Below, in pieces: positions 24,522 to 33,105 of a stretch of 64,000 bases of DNA (its first letter is position 1; every line of letters starts with the position of its first letter). The position numbers and the translations under genes are program-made. The notes beneath the pieces were generated by a model. The model had not been told where the DNA came from, did not search any database, and worked only from the letters and a program-made list of their open reading frames with translations. This stretch comes from Cohnella thailandensis. Its GTDB lineage: Bacteria; Bacillota; Bacilli; Paenibacillales; Paenibacillaceae. The stretch lies in contig NZ_JACJVQ010000024.1 of the NCBI RefSeq assembly GCF_014212135.1, positions 124,001 through 188,000 on the forward strand, written 5' to 3'.

Positions 24522-26180
24522 ATGAGCAATCAAACGAGGAATCCGGGTGAACCTATCCCCGATATCAAGCTGTCGGACTTGTCCGTTCGAGAGAAGATCG
24601 GCCAGACGGTCGTCCTGCTGTCCGGCCGGGCGAGAGAGATCGAGATGGAAGGAAGCCTGGAGGCGTTCTTGGCCAAGTATCCGGTAGGAGGCTTCTTCGT
24701 CGGAGCGGAGATCATCAAGGACGTCATGACGAGCAACAGCTTCGAGCAGGTGAAGGAAGCGACGGAGCAGTACCAGTCGGCGACCAAGATTCCGCTGATC
24801 TTCGCTTCGGACTTGGAGAACGGCTGCGGGAGCATGATTCCCGGCCTGACGAAGCTGCCGTTCCCGATGGCGCTTGGCGCGGCGAAGAGCGAGCAGCTGG
24901 CCTACGACTACGGCAAGGCGACGGCGCTCGAAGCGCGGCTGGCCGGGGTGAACTGGACGTTCTCCCCGGTCGCCGACCTGAACGTCAACCGCTTCAACCC
25001 GATCACGTGCATTCGCGCGATCTCGGATAAGCCGAGCTGGACGATTCCGCTGCTGAAGGCGGTCGTCCGCGGCATGCAGGACCACGGGCTGGCGGCGACG
25101 GCGAAGCACTTCCCCGGGGACGGCTGCGATTATCGCGACCAGCATCTGACGACGACGGTGAACTCGCTGTCCCGCGAGGAGTGGCTGGCGCAGCACGGAG
25201 CTGTCTTCCAGGCGCTGATCGACGACGGCCTGGCTTCGATCATGACGGGGCATATCTCGCTGCCTTCGTTCCAGTCGGAGACGGTACTCGGCGGCCGCTT
25301 CCTGCCGGCGACGCTGTCCGCGGAGCTGTCGGACACGCTGCTGAAGCGGCAGATGGGCTTTAAGGGAGCGATCGTCAGCGACGCGCTCATCATGGGCGGG
25401 TACTTGAAGTGGTACGAGCGCAGCGATGCTTATCTGCGCACGCTGAAGGCGGGCACCGACCTGATGCTGTGGCCGGAGCTGACGTACTTCGAGACGGTGG
25501 AGCGGGCCCTCGAGACGGGCGAGCTGACGATGGAGAGGCTGGACGATGCCGTCGAACGGGTGCTGAGAATGAAGCGGCGCTTCGGCGTTCTCGCTTCCGA
25601 AGAAGAGCCTCGGCCCGTGCCGGTCGAAGAGGAGGATTCCGCCGCGATCGAAGCGTTCGCGTCCCGAACGTCGCAGCAGGTGGCCGAGCGCAGCCTGACG
25701 CTTGTCCGCGACGAGATCGGCCTGCTGCCGGCGAAGCCGGACGCGGTACGCAAGGTATTGATCGTCGGCATTACGCCGTCGAACGCCGATTACGAGGAGC
25801 TGTCCGCGCTGGGGGAGACGTTCAAGCGCCGCGGCATCGAGGCCGAGACGATCCGGGGCGTCTGGTACGAGGACCTGATCAAGCGCGAGCCCGAGTTCGA
25901 TCTGATCGTCTACGCGCCGATTCTGCGCCACCATCATCCGATGGGGCCGCTGGCCTTCAGCGCCGACGAGGCATCCGCCTGCTGGAGCGCGCTGACCGCC
26001 GGCCGGAGCAAGTCGGTCGTCGTCTCCTTCGGCTCGCCGTACGTCATTGCCGATTACTTCGACATGGCGCCGGTCGCCGTGAACGCCTACAGCAACGTGC
26101 CGTCTTCGCATGAAGCGTTCGTGCGGGCTCTGCTGGGCGAGATTCCGTTCGCGGGCGTCGCTCCGGTGGACAATCTTTGA
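24522..26180 (+). CDS. GH3 family glycoside hydrolase (NagZ/BglX-like)
   Basis: Cytoplasmic GH3 enzyme, 552 residues, no signal peptide. N-terminal barrel with TAKHFPGDG...DQH (about 190-205), typical of the NagZ-like branch, and the nucleophile Asp287 in VSDALIMGG; a second domain from about 400 (VLIVGITPSNADY) resembles the C-terminal domain of two-domain GH3 proteins. Either a beta-N-acetylglucosaminidase or a beta-glucosidase/xylosidase; divergence from a xylanase would suit a xylosidase, the KHFPGDG motif suits hexosaminidase. ATG 24522 follows GAGAGGAG. A long hairpin ends the transcript. Confidence 0.88.
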   Translation: MSNQTRNPGEPIPDIKLSDLSVREKIGQTVVLLSGRAREIEMEGSLEAFLAKYPVGGFFVGAEIIKDVMTSNSFEQVKEATEQYQSATKIPLIFASDLENGCGSMIPGLTKLPFPMALGAAKSEQLAYDYGKATALEARLAGVNWTFSPVADLNVNRFNPITCIRAISDKPSWTIPLLKAVVRGMQDHGLAATAKHFPGDGCDYRDQHLTTTVNSLSREEWLAQHGAVFQALIDDGLASIMTGHISLPSFQSETVLGGRFLPATLSAELSDTLLKRQMGFKGAIVSDALIMGGYLKWYERSDAYLRTLKAGTDLMLWPELTYFETVERALETGELTMERLDDAVERVLRMKRRFGVLASEEEPRPVPVEEEDSAAIEAFASRTSQQVAERSLTLVRDEIGLLPAKPDAVRKVLIVGITPSNADYEELSALGETFKRRGIEAETIRGVWYEDLIKREPEFDLIVYAPILRHHHPMGPLAFSADEASACWSALTAGRSKSVVVSFGSPYVIADYFDMAPVAVNAYSNVPSSHEAFVRALLGEIPFAGVAPVDNL

Positions 26181-26200
26181 TCGCGATTTAGCCCGCATAA

Positions 26201-26243
26201 ATAGGGTGTACCCCGTCATCTCGGATGACGGGGTACACCCTAT
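26201..26243. terminator. Long perfect bidirectional terminator
   Basis: Perfect 20-bp arms (ATAGGGTGTACCCCGTCATC, 26201-26220) around loop TCG, between the convergent GH3 and symporter genes. T-rich on both outer sides. Confidence 0.9.
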
Positions 26244-26255
26244 TGCTATTTAACC

Positions 26256-27620
26256 TCACGCGCTCAAGGCAATCTCCTCGTCGTCTTTCGCGCGGTTGAA
26301 CGCATCCCGGTCGAACTCGCCTTCCGAGTCGGCGACGAGAAGAGACGTGACGGTCGTGCCCGTCGCGTTGACGGCGGTGCGGCCCATGTCGATGAGCGCT
26401 TCGACGCCGGCGACGATGCCGATGCCTTCGAGCGGCAGGCCGAGAGCGGTCAGCACGACGGTCGTCGAGATGACAGCCGGGCCGGGAACGCCCGCGACGC
26501 CGATCGAGGAGATGATGCTGACCAGAACAAGAACGATGTAATCCGTGACGTTAAGGTCGATGCCGAACACCTGGGCGGTGAAGACCGCTACGATGGCCGG
26601 CCAGACGCCTCCGCAGCCGTTGAAGTTGACGGACGCTCCGAGCGGGGCGACGAAGCTCGCGATGCGCGGGGAGACGTGCAGCCGCTTGGTGATGACCTCC
26701 AGGTTGACGGGCAGCGTCGCGTAGCTGCTTCTCGTCGTGAAGGCGACGGCGATGGTCGGATAGATCTTGCGGAAGAACCGGATCGGATTGACCTTCGCGA
26801 CGAGCAGAACGAGTCCTCCGAACACGAGAACGAAGTGCAGAATCAAGGCGACGTACGAGGAGACGATGACGCTCCCGAGCTCCTGCAGCGTATCCCAGCC
26901 GTAACGGGCGGTGATGCCCGCGATCAGCGCGAAGACGCCGTAGGGAGTCAGGCGGATGACGAACTTGACCACCTGGTGAAGCACTTGGGTCAGCGATTCG
27001 ATCAGATCCCGGACGGGTCTCACCGCCGCCTCGTTCTTGGAACCGATCTTGATGATCGCGACCGCCAGGAAGACGGCGAAGATCAGGATCGGCACGACCT
27101 TGCCTTCGGCGGCGTCGCTGAACGGATTGGAAGGAACGAGATCGAGGATGACTTCGGAGAACGTCGGAATCTCGCGCGCCTCGAAGCCTTCCGGCACCTC
27201 CTGGCGGATGCCGCCGCCCGGTCCGAACGCAAGGGCGACGAGAAGGCCGATGACCGAAGCGATCCCGGTCGTTCCGAGGAACCAGGCGAACGTTTTAAAG
27301 CCGATTTTCCTCAGATAGTCCAAGCTTTTGATCGAAGCGATGCTGTTCAGGACAAGCACGAAGACGAGAGGGATGACGAGCATCCGGATCAGGTTGACGT
27401 AGATGCTTCCGAACGTCGTGACGCCCTTCGTCTCGAGGTCGAGGTTCTGCAGGAGAATCCCGGCAAGAACGCCCAAGCCGAGCCCGATGAGGACGCGCGT
27501 GCCGAAGCCGACGCGTTTCTTCGCAAGGATAAAGAGGATGAAGAAGGCGAAAATCGAGGTGACGAAGCTGTACCAATTCGTCTCGATCGCCGATAGCAGG
27601 TTGTTCTCGATGTCGTTCAT
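26256..27620 (-). CDS. Dicarboxylate/amino acid:cation symporter, TcyP-like
   Basis: Secondary transporter of the DAACS (GltP/DctA/TcyP) family. 454 residues with eight or more membrane helices and the family re-entrant motifs TTRSSYATLPV (about residues 310-320) and SFVAPLGASVNFNGCG (about 335-350). The NFNG segment and overall form are closer to the L-cystine transporter TcyP than to GltP or DctP; this is a tentative reading. Start ATG 27620 has AGGAGG 12 bases upstream; the longer ORF adds a non-homologous extension. The gene follows a secreted-protein operon with cysteine-related features, 137 bases downstream of it. Confidence 0.87.
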   Translation of the reverse strand: MNDIENNLLSAIETNWYSFVTSIFAFFILFILAKKRVGFGTRVLIGLGLGVLAGILLQNLDLETKGVTTFGSIYVNLIRMLVIPLVFVLVLNSIASIKSLDYLRKIGFKTFAWFLGTTGIASVIGLLVALAFGPGGGIRQEVPEGFEAREIPTFSEVILDLVPSNPFSDAAEGKVVPILIFAVFLAVAIIKIGSKNEAAVRPVRDLIESLTQVLHQVVKFVIRLTPYGVFALIAGITARYGWDTLQELGSVIVSSYVALILHFVLVFGGLVLLVAKVNPIRFFRKIYPTIAVAFTTRSSYATLPVNLEVITKRLHVSPRIASFVAPLGASVNFNGCGGVWPAIVAVFTAQVFGIDLNVTDYIVLVLVSIISSIGVAGVPGPAVISTTVVLTALGLPLEGIGIVAGVEALIDMGRTAVNATGTTVTSLLVADSEGEFDRDAFNRAKDDEEIALSA

Positions 27621-27757
27621 AAGGGATGAAGGCCTCCTATGCCGATGACGCGATTTCGGCTGCCGGATCGGCGAGCCGCAAACGGGAAAAATGGGCGGCC
27701 CGAAGGCCCCCATTTTCCGCCGGCCGTCTAGGGGACGGCATTCCGCGATAGGCAATA

Positions 27758-30700
27758 TTATTTAGACAACAGTCGGTAAAGCACTTGAGCCGCTTCGGCT
27801 CTGGAAGTAATGCCTTTCGGGTCGAGCTTGGCGCCGTCGCCGGCGACGACTCCGCTCTCGACGAACGATTGGAACGCCTCCTGCGCGAAGCCGGCGATGT
27901 CGCCGGAGTCCGCGTAGGAAGAGAGGGACGCGCCCGTCTTCTCCGCCGGAAGCTCTCCGAGCTGTTCCAGCGCGCGATGCAGCAGGGTAAACAGCTCTTG
28001 GCGGGTAATCGTCTTGTTCGGCGCGAACAGGTTGTCGCCGACGCCGGTCGCGATGCCCAGCTTCTTGGCGGCGGCCAGATAACCCGTGTAATACGCGTCG
28101 CCCGCGTCCGCGAAGTTGGCCGCGCCGGCGGCTTCCGGCTGAATGCCGAACGCCTTGAGCAGCAGCACGATGAATTGTCCCCTCGTGACTTGCCCCTCCG
28201 GATCGAAACCTCCCTTGTCGGTTCCGGTCGCGATGTCGCGCGCGGCCAGGTAGCCGACGGCCTTGGAATACCAAGCGCTGCCCGGAACGTCCGCGAAGGA
28301 TACAGGATTGTAGCCCACGATGTATTGCGAGAAATGCGCCGTCCGGAAGTCGACCGTTCCGGTCTCGGCGTTGTAGTGTCCGCGTACCGTCTCCAGCTCG
28401 CCTTCATCGGTAACGTAGTAAACGACGATGGCTTCCGGAGCTTCGCCCGCCTTCAGGGTATAAGGAAGGAAGACGTTCGCCTGCCCGCCTCCGAACGAGG
28501 AGATCTTCTCGGTTCCGAGGAACACCGTCAGGTCGTAGACCGGACGGTCCCCGAGAACCTGCTTGCCCTCTTCGGTCAATTCGCTCTTCGCGATAATGAT
28601 CGTCACGTCGCCCGTGCCGGCGTTCGCGCTGATCGCTTCGATAGCCTTGGAATCGAAAGCAATCGTGCCTACCGAACCGTACTTGATTTGGAGGCTGGCG
28701 TTCGTTCCCTTGGCGATCTCGTCGAGAACGGCCTTCGGAATGTTCAGTTGTGCGGTCTTCGTGGCGTCGGCCGTCTCGACCTTCAGCTCCAGGACCGCTT
28801 TCTTGCCGTCGGACTCGGATTTCTTGACGCTCTCGATAAGCTTCGCGGCCGCTTCGGAAGTAAGGCTGGCGAGCGTGTCGCCCGTGCTCGCGTCCGTCTT
28901 GGACGGGACGTCCGCCGAGACGGTCACGGAGCCGCCGGTTCCCGGATTCGTTGCCGTGTCGTCATCCTTATCGGTATTGGTGTTAGCAGGCGGATTCGAT
29001 CCGCCAATGGAGCCGCCCGAATTGGCGCCGACCACGACTTCGACCGATTTTCCGGCATCGTATGGAACGGCGGCCGGAGCAACCGGCTTGGTCCCTGTTT
29101 CAGATCTAACGGTTACGGGGCCTTGGTAGCCGGGCTTGGAAGCATAACGTACATAGTAGGTGCCCGCAGGCAGGTTGTCGATCGAATCCTTCGTCGGATC
29201 GTTCGCCGTGTAGACGCTGTTCGCTACGCTGGCGAGCTTGTATTCCAACGCTTTGTTTTTCGTTCCCGCAATCTTGCCGTCGGATGCTTGAGCGCCGGAA
29301 GCCGCTTGCGTAGAGAGGCCGGACGGAACGGTTTCAAGACGCGAGTAAAGGGATTTCAACGCCGTGATCAGATTCTTGTTGTGGAAGCCGATCTCGTATC
29401 CTTCGCCGAACGAGTAGTCCGGAGCGACGTTGGAGCTGGCGCTGACCCAAGAGTACATCAGCTCGACGTGGCCGAGAATCGGGGCAGCCGCGCCGTCTGC
29501 GTTAACGTTATTCTTGCTGTACGAGAACAGGTAAGGAACTTGCAGGCGGTCGGCCTTCAGCTCGGTGCCGTTCTTCGTATAAGTAATTTGCGCAGGAGGA
29601 GCGGCCGACTTGTTCTGGGTCTGGATGTTGGTCAGATACGTGCTCACGATGTCCCCGTACAGGTAGGCGTAATCGTGGTTATTCGTTCGGACTTGCAGCT
29701 CGTCGTTGTTATGCGGATGCAGGGAGCTAGCCACGTCGACGCCGGCCGTCAGCTTCGTATCCCAGAAGTAGATCTTGTCGACGCCGTACGCTTTCGCCGT
29801 GTTCGCGATAAATCGGATGTCCGCTTGCGTATTCGGGCACCAGGAGCCGCCGAACAGGATCACGTAGTTGCCCTCGGTTGCCAGAAGGCTCTTCAGCTCG
29901 TGGTAGGTCACATGCTGAAATACATCGTAATTGTCGACGCCCTGTTGGAAAATGGTCACCTTCGACTTGCCTTCCACGGCCGGAGTCGAAGGGTCGTATG
30001 CCGGATTCTCCGCCCAGAAAGTCTTGTTGAAGGCGTTGCCGATGAACTCCCAATTCGTCAGGGTGCGGTACTCGGCCGGCTTGGCCGCGCTCAGCACGTT
30101 TTGCACTTTCGCCTTATAGCTTGCCACGTTCGCCGGATCGGAGAAGTAGCTCGAATCGTAAGTCGCGCTCTCGTCCTCTCCGTGCTTCTCCAGGGAGGCG
30201 ATGATCGGGGCGGAGGCTCCATTGCCGTCCTTGTGGTCCTTGTTGTACACGAGCAAGTACGGCGCTTCCGCCTTAGGAGCGGATACCTTCTCCCCGCTCG
30301 AATTCGTGTAGCTGACCTCTCCGCCGTAGACCCCGTAGGTAACGCTGCTAACGGAAGCCGAGTCCGTCAATGGGCGCGGGTTCGAATAGGTGGCGCCGCT
30401 GACGGACAGGTTCGGGAGGTACTTGTTCACCAAGTCCACGTAATAATGGGAGTACTTGTTGCCGCTGTCCGCGATGTTCAGATCTTGGCCGTCCAGCTTC
30501 GTGTCGAAGTTATAGATGGTCGAGATGCCGTATTCCTTGGCGACATCGTTGATATAGCCGATGTCGGCCTGCGTCTCGGCGCTCCAAGCGCCTCCGATCA
30601 GGAGGGCGAACGTTCCTTCGCTGCCGAGGATCGTGACGAGGTCCTCATAGGTCGTCGTCTTGAAGACGTGCGTCTTGTTGGCAAGGCTCGGATAGACGTC

Positions 30701-30850
30701 TTGGAAGTAATCGTAGTGGCTGACCGGGCTGGTTAACGAAGCCGTTACCGGCCCGGCGGCGCTCGCGGCTCCGACGCCAAGAGCGGGGAGCGCCAGAGCG
30801 GTAGCCAAGATCGGCGCAAGGAGCTTCTTGCAGGATTTGAATAAGTTCAC
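27758..30850 (-). CDS. SLH-anchored secreted protein with two thioredoxin-like modules
   Basis: 1030 residues; start GTG 30850 behind AAGGAAG. Signal peptide (about 1-32). Two copies of a thioredoxin-fold-like module: about 55-150 with GGAWSAETQAD (W89, no Cys) and about 305-420 with GGSWCPNTQAD (W337, Cys338). Each continues with the same IYxFDTKL/IYFWDTKL strand. Then a linker, a pre-SLH domain (about 660-850, ending NPVSFADV) and three SLH domains (about 850-1030). Apart from Cys7 in the signal peptide, Cys338 is the only cysteine, so it is a monothiol, single-Cys surface protein. It follows, after 47 bases, a secreted chain ending in Cys. Function unknown; not a classical disulphide oxidase. 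Confidence 0.88.
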   Translation of the reverse strand: MNLFKSCKKLLAPILATALALPALGVGAASAAGPVTASLTSPVSHYDYFQDVYPSLANKTHVFKTTTYEDLVTILGSEGTFALLIGGAWSAETQADIGYINDVAKEYGISTIYNFDTKLDGQDLNIADSGNKYSHYYVDLVNKYLPNLSVSGATYSNPRPLTDSASVSSVTYGVYGGEVSYTNSSGEKVSAPKAEAPYLLVYNKDHKDGNGASAPIIASLEKHGEDESATYDSSYFSDPANVASYKAKVQNVLSAAKPAEYRTLTNWEFIGNAFNKTFWAENPAYDPSTPAVEGKSKVTIFQQGVDNYDVFQHVTYHELKSLLATEGNYVILFGGSWCPNTQADIRFIANTAKAYGVDKIYFWDTKLTAGVDVASSLHPHNNDELQVRTNNHDYAYLYGDIVSTYLTNIQTQNKSAAPPAQITYTKNGTELKADRLQVPYLFSYSKNNVNADGAAAPILGHVELMYSWVSASSNVAPDYSFGEGYEIGFHNKNLITALKSLYSRLETVPSGLSTQAASGAQASDGKIAGTKNKALEYKLASVANSVYTANDPTKDSIDNLPAGTYYVRYASKPGYQGPVTVRSETGTKPVAPAAVPYDAGKSVEVVVGANSGGSIGGSNPPANTNTDKDDDTATNPGTGGSVTVSADVPSKTDASTGDTLASLTSEAAAKLIESVKKSESDGKKAVLELKVETADATKTAQLNIPKAVLDEIAKGTNASLQIKYGSVGTIAFDSKAIEAISANAGTGDVTIIIAKSELTEEGKQVLGDRPVYDLTVFLGTEKISSFGGGQANVFLPYTLKAGEAPEAIVVYYVTDEGELETVRGHYNAETGTVDFRTAHFSQYIVGYNPVSFADVPGSAWYSKAVGYLAARDIATGTDKGGFDPEGQVTRGQFIVLLLKAFGIQPEAAGAANFADAGDAYYTGYLAAAKKLGIATGVGDNLFAPNKTITRQELFTLLHRALEQLGELPAEKTGASLSSYADSGDIAGFAQEAFQSFVESGVVAGDGAKLDPKGITSRAEAAQVLYRLLSK

Positions 30851-30897
30851 TGGAGGGTTCTTCCTTTCGTAGTAGGATGACCGAAGCTAACGCCGAT

Positions 30898-31770
30898 TTA
30901 GCAGATTTCTTCCTCCAAAGAACCGCCGCTGCCGCCGCCGGACGAGGAAGAGCCGGAATCGGAAGAGGAGCTGGGCGCCGGAGCAGGAGCCTGCGAGGAA
31001 CCCGAGTCGGAAGAAGGAGCGGCAGGCGTTTGAGCGGCCGGAGCGGAGGATGCCGAAGAGCTCGCGGCGGATCCGCCGGAGGAAGAGGACGTCGTGGCCG
31101 ATTCGTTCGCCTTAGGAGCTACGCTGCTCTTCGTGACGAAGCTGCCGGCCTTCTTCGTCGTTTCGCCCTGCGTAGAAGAGGAAGCGGCAGAAGAAGAGGA
31201 AGAAGAAGCGGAGGTTGTCTCACTGGCTTCTGCCTTTGGCTTCTCGGCAACGGCCTGAGCCGCAGGTTGAGAAGGTGCTGGAGCCGAGGCGGGAGCTTCT
31301 TGCTTCGCGGAAGAGCCCGTTGCCGCGGATGCGACGCTCTTGGTCGTCGGCTTCGCTTGCTCTTGCTTGGAATCGGCCGTCGGCTGGGCCGTCTTGGCCG
31401 ACGAGGCGGCTGCCGGTTCCGATGCCGTATTGTCGGCCGCGCCATCGGACGCCTTCGGATGGGCGGCTTCCGGCGCCGGGGACTCCGAAGACTGCGGCGC
31501 TGCCGGAGCGGTGGAGGCTGCCGTCGTACCCGCAGGCTGAGAGGCATCGGCCTTCGGTTGCGCGGTCTCGGCCGGCTGCGGCGTTTCGGCTGCCGGCGTC
31601 TGTTCCGCTGTCGGCGGAGCGACGGTATCGCTAGCCGAGGTCGGAGCGGGATCGACTGCCTCCGGCTTCTGGCTGGCGGACACGGCCGCGTAGGTCAAGA
31701 CGGCGAACGCGAGCGACGCGACGATCAGCGAGACGCTTAATTTCGATGCTGCGACTTTTCTTTTTCTCAT
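30898..31770 (-). CDS. Secreted Ala/Pro/Ser-rich low-complexity protein with C-terminal Cys
   Basis: 290 residues. Positively charged N-terminus MRKRKVAASKL and a hydrophobic segment (about 12-32) give a signal peptide or membrane anchor. The rest (about 33-283) is a disordered chain of Ala, Pro, Ser, Thr, Glu and Lys, turning into Ser/Gly repeats, and the protein ends SLEEEIC. That final residue is the only cysteine. No enzymatic motif. First gene of an operon with the thioredoxin-like SLH protein. It has its own sigma-A promoter and an attenuator leader. It could be a wall-spanning spacer coupled through its terminal thiol (inference). Confidence 0.8.
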   Translation of the reverse strand: MRKRKVAASKLSVSLIVASLAFAVLTYAAVSASQKPEAVDPAPTSASDTVAPPTAEQTPAAETPQPAETAQPKADASQPAGTTAASTAPAAPQSSESPAPEAAHPKASDGAADNTASEPAAASSAKTAQPTADSKQEQAKPTTKSVASAATGSSAKQEAPASAPAPSQPAAQAVAEKPKAEASETTSASSSSSSAASSSTQGETTKKAGSFVTKSSVAPKANESATTSSSSGGSAASSSASSAPAAQTPAAPSSDSGSSQAPAPAPSSSSDSGSSSSGGGSGGSLEEEIC

Positions 31771-31822
31771 GGATGGTCCTTCCCTTCATCGGATCTAATA
31801 GTGGAGTGTCTGTTTACGAGAT

Positions 31823-31871
31823 AAAAAAAGAGACTTAACGCAGAACGCACGCGCGTTCGCGTTAAATCTCT
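31823..31871 (-). terminator. Intrinsic terminator inside the leader of the Cys-tail operon
   Basis: On the minus strand the arm AGAGATTTAACGCGAACGC (31871-31853) pairs with the arm at 31848-31829, followed by TTTTTTT. It lies between the promoter (31935-31963) and the first gene (start 31770), so it must be read through for expression. Confidence 0.85.
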
Positions 31872-31913
31872 GGCTGTCCAGTCGATTTCGCTTTTTATCA
31901 TCCCGTAAACGGG
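31859..31913 (-). promoter_or_regulatory. Candidate riboswitch/attenuator leader
   Basis: Upstream of the terminator the minus-strand RNA can form CCCGUUUACGGG (31913-31902), then an antiterminator: GCGAAAUC (31891-31884) pairs with GAUUUAACGC (31868-31859) enclosing the hairpin CUGG-ACAG-CCAG. The second arm is the 5' arm of the terminator, so the two structures exclude each other. I do not recognise a known riboswitch class. The 200 bases further upstream hold only promoters and operators. Confidence 0.65.
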
Positions 31914-31934
31914 CACATTTTGTGATCTGTTGCT

Positions 31935-31963
31935 ATCGTAATGCACGCCAAAACGGGTGTCAA
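31935..31963 (-). promoter_or_regulatory. Sigma-A promoter of the Cys-tail operon
   Basis: Minus strand TTGACA (31963-31958), 17-base spacer, TACGAT (31940-31935); start near 31928, giving a leader of about 158 nt. Confidence 0.85.
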
Positions 31964-32034
31964 TAACAAAAATAACAATTTCCTATTGAAATTATCGGAT
32001 TTGCAGATTGAGGTAGGCTAATAAAGATTAAAAT

Positions 32035-32056
32035 TTAGTTATTGACCAATCACTAA
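32035..32056. promoter_or_regulatory. 22-bp operator, copy 1
   Basis: TTAGTTATTGA / CCAATCACTAA, an imperfect palindrome overlapping the -35 box of the epimerase promoter. The same motif recurs at 32080-32101 and 33095-33116. Confidence 0.7.
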
Positions 32057-32070
32057 CCGCATGGTATAGT
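32042..32070 (+). promoter_or_regulatory. Sigma-A promoter of the epimerase/oxidoreductase genes
   Basis: TTGACC (32042-32047), 17-base spacer, TATAGT (32065-32070). Flanked and overlapped by operator copies 1 and 2. Confidence 0.8.
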
Positions 32071-32079
32071 GAGCTTGAG

Positions 32080-32101
32080 TTAGTAATTGATCAATCACAA
32101 A
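32080..32101. promoter_or_regulatory. 22-bp operator, copy 2
   Basis: TTAGTAATTGA / TCAATCACAAA, just downstream of the -10 box and centred 45 bp from copy 1. Confidence 0.7.
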
Positions 32102-32124
32102 TTGATTCGGGAGAGGTGCTTAAA

Positions 32125-33105
32125 ATGAAAAAAACGATTGTGGTAGGAGCGACGGGAGGCACTGGAGCATCGGTGACGGAGGAGCTCGTCAGAAGAGGGA
32201 TTCCGACGGTGGCGTTCGGCCGTTCCCGCCGGAAGCTGGAGCATTTGAAGGCCGCGTTCGGGAATCCGGCGCACATGACGATCGCGGTGGGCGATGCCTT
32301 CCGTCCGGACGATATCGTCGCGGCTTCGGAAGGCGCGGACGTCCTGTTCCACTGCGCCAACGTCCCGTACCATGAGATGGCGAGCAAGCTGATTCCCCTG
32401 GGCGAATCGGTGATGAAGGCAGCCGACCGGATGGGCGTGAAGGTCGTCGCCATCGACGGGATATACCCATACGGGAGAAGGCAGGCGGACCGGGTGACCG
32501 AAGAACATCCGAAGCAGCCGCATACGAGAAAGGGCAAGGTCAGGCTCGCTTTCGAGCACATGCTGTTCGATCCGCGTTGGAGCCGGGCCAAGGTGCTGAT
32601 CGCCCGCCTTCCGGATTATTACGGACCGACGGCGAACGAAGCCTCGTACTTAGGCTCCACCCTGGAAGCGATAGCCGCGGGCAAAATGGCCTTCTTTATC
32701 GGCAACATGCGGGTTCCCCGCGAGTTCGTTTACCTGCCGGACGCGGCCTACATGATCGCGGAGCTCGCGGGCAGGGAGGAAGCCTACGGGCAGAATTGGA
32801 ACATCCCCGGCGGCAGCATCGTTTCCGGCAATGATATCGTACGTTTCGCGCGGAAGGCGAGCGGCGCCTCAAAGCCGGTGATTCCGCTCGGCAAGATCGG
32901 CTTGTCCCTGCTCGGAATGGGCGTCCCGGTCATGAAGGAAGTCGTGGAGATGCTTTATTTGACCGAAGAGCCTCTGATCCTGAGCGGAGAGAAATACGAG
33001 CGGATGATCGGCCCGATCCGTTCGACGCCGATCGAAGCGGGGATCTCGGAGACGATTCGCGCCTTGCAACGGAAAAATAGCAATAGTGTCCCCATAGGTA
33101 ATTGA
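32125..33105 (+). CDS. NAD(P)-dependent epimerase/dehydratase family protein
   Basis: Atypical short-chain dehydrogenase fold, 326 residues. The Rossmann glycine motif GATGGTGASV is at residues 7-16; AIDGIYPYGRRQ (about 112-123) holds the Tyr of the active-site region. The C-terminal part is variable. Substrate unknown. ATG 32125 follows GGGAGAGG with 8-base spacing; a GTG at 32116 is inside the ribosome binding site. Operator copies flank the promoter, and a third copy lies between this gene and the flavodoxin-type oxidoreductase 34 bases downstream, so both are probably induced by the same signal. Confidence 0.88.
   Translation: MKKTIVVGATGGTGASVTEELVRRGIPTVAFGRSRRKLEHLKAAFGNPAHMTIAVGDAFRPDDIVAASEGADVLFHCANVPYHEMASKLIPLGESVMKAADRMGVKVVAIDGIYPYGRRQADRVTEEHPKQPHTRKGKVRLAFEHMLFDPRWSRAKVLIARLPDYYGPTANEASYLGSTLEAIAAGKMAFFIGNMRVPREFVYLPDAAYMIAELAGREEAYGQNWNIPGGSIVSGNDIVRFARKASGASKPVIPLGKIGLSLLGMGVPVMKEVVEMLYLTEEPLILSGEKYERMIGPIRSTPIEAGISETIRALQRKNSNSVPIGN

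Noticed and set aside
24381..26219. 612-codon open frame antisense to the GH3 gene
   Set aside because: Arg/Gln-rich shadow frame with no family features; GH3 active-site motifs are on the plus strand.
27785..30736. 983-codon open frame antisense to the thioredoxin-like SLH gene
   Set aside because: Same reason: no motif, random composition, while the minus strand has signal peptide, modules and SLH domains.
30898..31770. Low-complexity frame 31340-31540 and others on the plus strand
   Set aside because: Shadows of the Ala/Pro/Ser-rich gene, which has a promoter, signal peptide and proper stop on the minus strand.
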